Assembly: GCA_002371705.1 (NCBI GenBank)
Contig: DFGI01000019.1
Location: 1 to 64,000 of the forward strand
DNA: 64,000 nucleotides
Source: Bacteroidales bacterium UBA3754
Lineage (GTDB): Bacteria > Bacteroidota > Bacteroidia > Bacteroidales > UBA1715
Direction of reading: 5' to 3'
The notes beneath the pieces are model-generated. The model was not told the DNA's origin. It did not search any database and worked only from the letters and a program-made list of their open reading frames with translations. This document shows positions 60,701 through 64,000 of the stretch, piece by piece. How positions within the stretch are numbered: position 1 is the stretch's first letter; every line of letters starts with the position of its first letter. Both the position numbers and the translations under genes were made by a program.

Positions 60701-61095
60701 GCAATTGCAAGAGAATTGTCGGCTAACGATGCATCGTTGGCAAGTTCCAGCGTATTGAGCAATGTGTCTTTTATTTCGGGGAAAAACTGGGTCACAATCC
60801 GTGCCGCTTCAGTGTGGCTAAGTACGTTCCCGATTTTGTGCATTTGAAAAAAGGGAATCGCAATATATTTCACAAACGCTGCAATCGCCAGTACTATTGA
60901 TGTGTAGAACACAATGGTGCGGACTGTGGTGGGGAAAAATGCAAAATATTCCGCACAACTGATAAGTAAGAAATAAAAAATACCAATTAGTATAAATAAA
61001 ATGAGTCCTTTGGCAAATTCATTTAAATAATACCTTCGTGTGAATTTATCCAACTCGCTGATAATGATATGGATATTGGATTTCTCCATAGACAT
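57775..61095 (-). CDS. DUF4175-like membrane protein with long Gln/Met-rich coiled coil
   Basis: An 1106-residue envelope protein. Two or three membrane helices near the N-terminus (FILIGIFYFLLISCAEYFAF, FYTSIVLAIAAFVKYIAIPF, ~22-75; VALILIIILVSIFYPRA, ~160-175), then a beta-rich periplasmic region (~190-490). From ~500 to ~1050 it is nearly all coiled coil with runs of Gln, Met, Glu and Lys (for example MQQQMAQQNMEDMANM). It resembles the Bacteroidetes DUF4175 group. It overlaps the EnvC-like gene by one base (TAATG), forming an operon with a TPR lipoprotein and DUF4292. Function unknown; likely envelope or wall scaffold. Confidence 0.72.
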   Translation of the reverse strand: MSMEKSNIHIIISELDKFTRRYYLNEFAKGLILFILIGIFYFLLISCAEYFAFFPTTVRTIVFYTSIVLAIAAFVKYIAIPFFQMHKIGNVLSHTEAARIVTQFFPEIKDTLLNTLELANDASLADNSLAIAAINQKIAALRPIPFETAIDFKKLLRYWKYFVALILIIILVSIFYPRAIADGATRIVKHNEFFEKPAPFSFVLDNDTLSVIKGDDFTISMHVEGRIVPERVNISIGSNNFVMTKKTASSFEYVLRGCNNSIPFSFNADDIASQQFQLQVFPLPQLLNFSIVGKVPPYTALENINATNTGDITVPAGTSISWNVETADADSLFFVTETGGQTPFEKKDNQYILSQRITQTTPFTLVGKNKFLDTMKIISYTFTVIPDLRPSIQVEQKQDSLQYFTYYFKGEIQDDYGFSSLDFVYFLKDKESDIQRIPLEFSPANSHQQYFYMFDFSQFSKGDEIKYYFEVFDNDAVNGKKSARTATYDFVIPTQEELEKMQEEYSKQIESSFMQSSSITQELVKDFDKLKQKLLNENLSDWERKQVLDEMKQKQEQIKQQVEQLTQSLEQKNDLQNKLSERDEEILRKQKEIEELLNALMDDELRKMMEEFNQMVDNYNKDEFIKKSEEMKMSFEELSKQLDRDLELLKRMDVEESVQKTTDRLQELADEQQKLSEELKNSKNQEDIQKKLDDLSKEFESIEKEYQDAQMKNEELQQKFDLQNFSQEFQDIQNSMEQSKSEQQQGQQSKSSKSMKKAAEQTQQLADNMQSMMQQQMAQQNMEDMANMRQILENLMTFSFQQENLMTQTGKLSHADPKYAEVAFQQNVLRENFKVIKDSLYALSLRVPQISQTINSEVFEIYKNGRSVITNLEQQQRGLARINQQYMMTSANNLALLFSEVLQQMQQQAAQQMEGQQQCQNPKNSGKGQKPSFQQMKKMQQSLKEQMQQMMQQMKEGGMPSGQMQKQLSEMLMKEQMLKQLGNQMMKEGELSPEGVQQLKDIQRLMDQTERDIINQNITPQTMMRQEQILTRLLEADKSERERDMDKERESKTAVEKPSESAKKMFKPTDTEKQQYDDVLQENSVKLKPQYQKIYSDYIINLNEEK

Positions 61096-62339
61096 TATTT
61101 AGAAAGCCACTGTTCAGGATCTAACTTTTCGAGTTCGCGCCAAATCTGTAGCTGAAGTACGGTGGAATTGGTTTCTGGGTCGGTGTAGATTGTTCCGATT
61201 TCCTGTTTTGCCTTAACCTGTTGCCCAGCCTTCACGGTAACTGACGTAAGATTGTCGTAAACGGTGTAGTAGTTTCCGTGTTTTATCAGCACTGCGGTGT
61301 TTCTACCAGGGATAAGCACGATTTTTGAAACGGTTCCGTCAAAAATTGCGCGCGCCTTCGAGCCTTTTGATGTGGCTATTGACACTCCATTGCTTTCAAC
61401 TTCAACGTATTCCAATGTCGGATGCTTGTGGCGACCAAAATGTTCCGTGATTTTTCCCGTAACTGTCGGCCACGGAAGTCGTCCTTTGTTTTCAGCAAAA
61501 TTTTTCGACACAAGTTTTTCCTCTGGAGTGAGAGTGCTTTCCGTTGAGGTTTTGTTTGTCGTTGTTGTTTTATTTTTTGCGGCGGCGGCTTTCTTTTTCG
61601 CTTCAAGTTCCGCTTTAATTAAATCTTCTATTTGCTTGTTAAGTTTGCGTGCAAGTGCTTGTTTTTGAGCAAGTTTCTTTTGTAATTCGTTTTGCTTTGC
61701 ACTCAATTTTTTGATGGTAATATCTTCTTGATACTTGTCTTGTTCCAATTTTCGGGCTTCCGATTGCTTTTCGCCAACCAAATTTTTCTTTTTGGTGAGT
61801 AAATTTTCCAACTCGTATTTCCGCACGCCAAGGCTGTCCTGCAACGATTTGATGCGTTCCGATTGCTGAATCATGTAGTCGGAGTAATATTGCAGATATT
61901 TCAGTCGGTTGAAGGCTTGGTTGAAATCGTCCGCCGAGAGCACAAAAATCAACTGCTCATATTGGGAATGAACTTTGTACAGTACAAACAGCGTTTGGTT
62001 GTAGTCCTTCTGAACCTCTTCCAGTTGGGCGGTCAACGTGTGGATTTGCGCGTTTGTCGAGAAAATGTCCTGTTCGATGAATTCAATCTCTTGTTGCAGG
62101 GAATTCACGTATTTGTTGCGTTCATCAATTTGTTGGCTCAACAATGTTACACGTTCAATTGAAATTGACTTGCTTTTCTCGGTCTCTTTCAGCAACTTGC
62201 TTGTACGCTCAATTTCCTTTTTGGCTTTTGCGGCTTCTGCTTGCACTTGCTTTACAGTCTTTTTCCCTTTTTGGCAAAAGCCGTCGAACGAGACGCAAAC
62301 AATCAATGCTAACAATATGAAACAGACCTTCTTCATCAA
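61095..62339 (-). CDS. EnvC-like coiled-coil protein with degenerate LytM domain
   Basis: A 414-residue periplasmic protein: signal peptide (CFILLALIVCVSFDGFC), long coiled coil (~25-270) and a C-terminal LytM/M23 fold starting GKITEHFGRHKHPTLEYVEV. The zinc ligands are lost: the HxxxD region reads SNGVSIAT and the HxH region reads VLQLQIW. This is the hallmark of EnvC-type activators, which switch on amidases at the division site instead of cutting. Compare the intact M23 protein at 5014-5892. It overlaps DUF4292 by 4 bases. Confidence 0.85.
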   Translation of the reverse strand: MMKKVCFILLALIVCVSFDGFCQKGKKTVKQVQAEAAKAKKEIERTSKLLKETEKSKSISIERVTLLSQQIDERNKYVNSLQQEIEFIEQDIFSTNAQIHTLTAQLEEVQKDYNQTLFVLYKVHSQYEQLIFVLSADDFNQAFNRLKYLQYYSDYMIQQSERIKSLQDSLGVRKYELENLLTKKKNLVGEKQSEARKLEQDKYQEDITIKKLSAKQNELQKKLAQKQALARKLNKQIEDLIKAELEAKKKAAAAKNKTTTTNKTSTESTLTPEEKLVSKNFAENKGRLPWPTVTGKITEHFGRHKHPTLEYVEVESNGVSIATSKGSKARAIFDGTVSKIVLIPGRNTAVLIKHGNYYTVYDNLTSVTVKAGQQVKAKQEIGTIYTDPETNSTVLQLQIWRELEKLDPEQWLSK

Positions 62340-63163
62340 TTCTTCAATCCCATTTTTTGATAGTTGCTGCTTACATTGAACGGAAACGACAATGGTTCGT
62401 TGAACATAATCTTGGAATATGTCACGCCCCAGTCAATTTTTTTATTTGGCATTTTCGCTTTCACATACCATTTTGTTGGGAACGACGTGACATTAAGCTC
62501 TTCATAATCTTCGTAATCAATCTTAATTTTTGCATCGTTCATCGCATCGTCGGTTGCAAAAATCGTCACATTATTGATACGATAATTGTCGTTGGAAACT
62601 TGCCATTTTTGTAACAACGTCAGCATGTTATTTTTCTTGAAAGCCTTTTTCGATGTGGTTTGGAATGAATATTTGTTTTGCTCAAACGTCCGAATCAACG
62701 CCATTGTGTCATGCACAGGTTCGTGTTGGACGAAAAACATCTCATTCAGCAAAATTGCCTCGATTGTTTTGTAGTCGAATTCCCCGCCAGTTTGTTGTGT
62801 GAGCGAATCCAAACGACCGGCATAGTATGTTTTTTGCAATTTTGAATAGAATTTCACGCTGTCCTTTGTAATCAGGCAACGAAACATTTCCAGGTTCAGC
62901 GTCGGAGCAACTGATATCCAGATGGCGCTGTCGCGTTTTATGCGAATGGAGCCTTTAATTTGCATAGGCAAAAATTTCAGGTCTTTCGATTCCACCGAAA
63001 ATTTCATTGAAATTGTGGAGAAATTTCCATAATGGCTTGTTATGGAATCATATAGCGAAACCATATCAATTTCTTTTGAGTTCGCCACATTCACCGTATT
63101 CTTCGACGAATGGCACGATGTGAACAGACTCACAAGCAACAGTATGTAAACAAGTTTACGCAT
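62336..63163 (-). CDS. DUF4292 lipoprotein
   Basis: A 275-residue lipoprotein (LVYILLLVSLFTSC, Cys ~17) whose LolB-like pattern reads MQIKGSIRIKRDSAIWISVA, PTLNLEMFRCLITKDSVKFY and EFDYKTIEAILLNEMFF. DUF4292 proteins are found across Bacteroidetes and resemble LolA/LolB half-barrels, so a role in lipid or lipoprotein handling is possible. Part of the four-gene envelope operon. Confidence 0.85.
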   Translation of the reverse strand: MRKLVYILLLVSLFTSCHSSKNTVNVANSKEIDMVSLYDSITSHYGNFSTISMKFSVESKDLKFLPMQIKGSIRIKRDSAIWISVAPTLNLEMFRCLITKDSVKFYSKLQKTYYAGRLDSLTQQTGGEFDYKTIEAILLNEMFFVQHEPVHDTMALIRTFEQNKYSFQTTSKKAFKKNNMLTLLQKWQVSNDNYRINNVTIFATDDAMNDAKIKIDYEDYEELNVTSFPTKWYVKAKMPNKKIDWGVTYSKIMFNEPLSFPFNVSSNYQKMGLKN

Positions 63164-63180
63164 ACTAATTTTTTACAAAA

Positions 63181-63564
63181 TTATCTTTTTTTGCCCATTT
63201 TCACGTATAATTCGTCTAAAAAGCGTTTGTATTCTGAATTTTCGGAATCAAGTTTAATCGCTTTTTTGATTTGTTCCTCGGCTTCGGAGAATTTATTTCT
63301 ATAAAAACTGACATTTGCCAGTTCGTAATATACCGCCGCGCTTGCTGGTTTCAACTTCAGACAATCGTAGTAAAGTGCCGAAGCCTGCTCGTAATTTTTA
63401 CGGTTTTTCTCGAGATTCGCCTGTACAAACATTTTTTCGAACTGCATCATTTTTACATCATATTTGAGCGAATCGTCGTGGTTTTTCAGTTTTTGCGAAA
63501 AACACGATGCCGGCAACAGCAAAAAAGTAAATGGTAGAAAAATCTGTAAGACCGTGTGTTTCAT
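63181..63564 (-). CDS. TPR-repeat lipoprotein
   Basis: A 127-residue exported protein with a lipobox-like LLPASC (Cys ~21) and two to three TPR repeats (YEQASALYYDCLKLKPASAA, VYYELANVSFYRNKFSEAEE). First gene of the operon that continues with DUF4292, the EnvC-like and the DUF4175-like proteins; 17 bases separate it from the next. Confidence 0.8.
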   Translation of the reverse strand: MKHTVLQIFLPFTFLLLPASCFSQKLKNHDDSLKYDVKMMQFEKMFVQANLEKNRKNYEQASALYYDCLKLKPASAAVYYELANVSFYRNKFSEAEEQIKKAIKLDSENSEYKRFLDELYVKMGKKR

Positions 63565-63576
63565 TTCTTAAGTTTC

Positions 63577-63607
63577 AAAAATGGAGATACACGATTGTAT
63601 CTCCATT
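63577..63607 (-). terminator. Terminator of the sulfhydrylase gene
   Basis: Stem AATGGAGATAC/GTATCTCCATT, 6-base loop, then TTTT on the minus strand, 25 bases after the stop at 63632. Confidence 0.88.
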
Positions 63608-63631
63608 TTGTTATACGAGCCGAATGTTGTT

Positions 63632-64000
63632 TTATTTTGCAAGCGCTTGTTCTATATCGGCAATAATATCGTTAACATTTTCAATACCAACAGAAAAGCG
63701 GATTAAGTCAGGTCTCACACCTGCGGCAATCAGTTGCTCATCGCTCAGCTGACGGTGGGTGTGGCTTGCTGGGTGAAGCACACAGGTGCGGGCGTCGGCA
63801 ACGTGCGTAACGATACAAGCCAATTTCAGGTTGTCCATAAAACGGATGGCACGTTGGCGGTCGCCTTTCAAACCGAAAGTCACCACTCCAGAAGATTGAC
63901 CGTTAGTAAATTGTTTTTGTGCCAATTCGTAGTATTTGCTTGACTTCAGACTTGGATAATTAACCCATGCAACACTATCGTTTGCTTCGAGGAATTCGGC
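63632..64000 (-). CDS. O-acetylhomoserine sulfhydrylase-like PLP enzyme (N-terminal part outside window)
   Basis: The last ~122 residues of a Cys/Met-metabolism PLP enzyme; the gene runs off the right edge. VNYPSLKSSKYYELAQKQF, SSGVVTFGLKGDRQRAIRFM, VADARTCVLHPASHTHRQLS and LIRFSVGIENVNDIIADIEQ are the C-terminal signatures of O-acetylhomoserine (thiol)-lyase (MetY). The lysine that binds PLP lies outside. The family is certain, the exact substrate less so. Confidence 0.9.
   Translation of the reverse strand, partial: AEFLEANDSVAWVNYPSLKSSKYYELAQKQFTNGQSSGVVTFGLKGDRQRAIRFMDNLKLACIVTHVADARTCVLHPASHTHRQLSDEQLIAAGVRPDLIRFSVGIENVNDIIADIEQALAK

Overview
The window comes from a Bacteroidetes genome, most likely an uncultured Bacteroidales. 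Three things point there: promoters of the Bacteroidetes type (TTTG or TTG about 19 bases before TAnnTTTG), the type IX secretion protein PorQ together with a cargo-like protein carrying a type A sorting tail, and family signatures such as DUF4292, a DUF4175-like protein and lipoproteins of the SCGSDD type. No plasmid, phage, transposase, integrase, rRNA or CRISPR array is visible. The window opens inside aspS and closes inside an O-acetylhomoserine sulfhydrylase-like gene.

Layout. 1-15 kb is core: aspS and an acetyl-CoA hydrolase/CoA-transferase on the minus strand; a plus-strand run of polyprenyl diphosphate synthase, LolD-like ATPase, M23 peptidase, dxr and a POT peptide transporter; then the minus-strand cluster porQ-cmk-ispH, tRNA-Phe, queH, folD and ffh. 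At 14.5-15.3 kb lies a NifX-like gene followed by a frameshifted C_GCxxG_C_C gene. From 15.6 to 24.2 kb five tightly packed minus-strand genes (two ABC half-transporters, an RND/MMPL pump, a LolA-like periplasmic protein and an outer-membrane barrel) sit next to a TetR regulator and look like one envelope-spanning export machine. 24.4-34.6 kb holds an SGNH/CE2-type esterase, a Bax-inhibitor-1 protein, an AlkD-like protein, a TPR-SpoIIE phosphatase, an acidic lipoprotein, leuS and a tadA-like deaminase.

34.6-38.9 kb is the accessory part: a VapD-type pair, an XRE regulator with a palindromic operator/promoter, an orphan lipoprotein, a RelB/PIN pair, a HigBA pair and a REP-like repeat cluster. 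Each of the three toxin-antitoxin modules is framed by its own direct repeat (38, 15 and 20 bases), and the whole block is bracketed by a copy of the last codons of tadA. This unusual architecture is the strongest candidate for something undescribed.

39-64 kb: an OmpH-like protein, ubiX, a four-repeat T9SS-exported protein, a U32 peptidase, tRNA-Glu, a repeat-rich gap, a Na/Pi transporter divergent from an OmpR-type two-component system with a PHO-box-like operator between them, a second SGNH esterase, a Gfo/Idh/MocA oxidoreductase, tRNA-Pro, a very large membrane histidine kinase, cdaA, rarA, and an envelope operon (TPR lipoprotein, DUF4292 lipoprotein, EnvC-like degenerate LytM protein, 1106-residue DUF4175-like coiled-coil protein). 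All calls rest on reading the sequence and on family knowledge; no database search was run.
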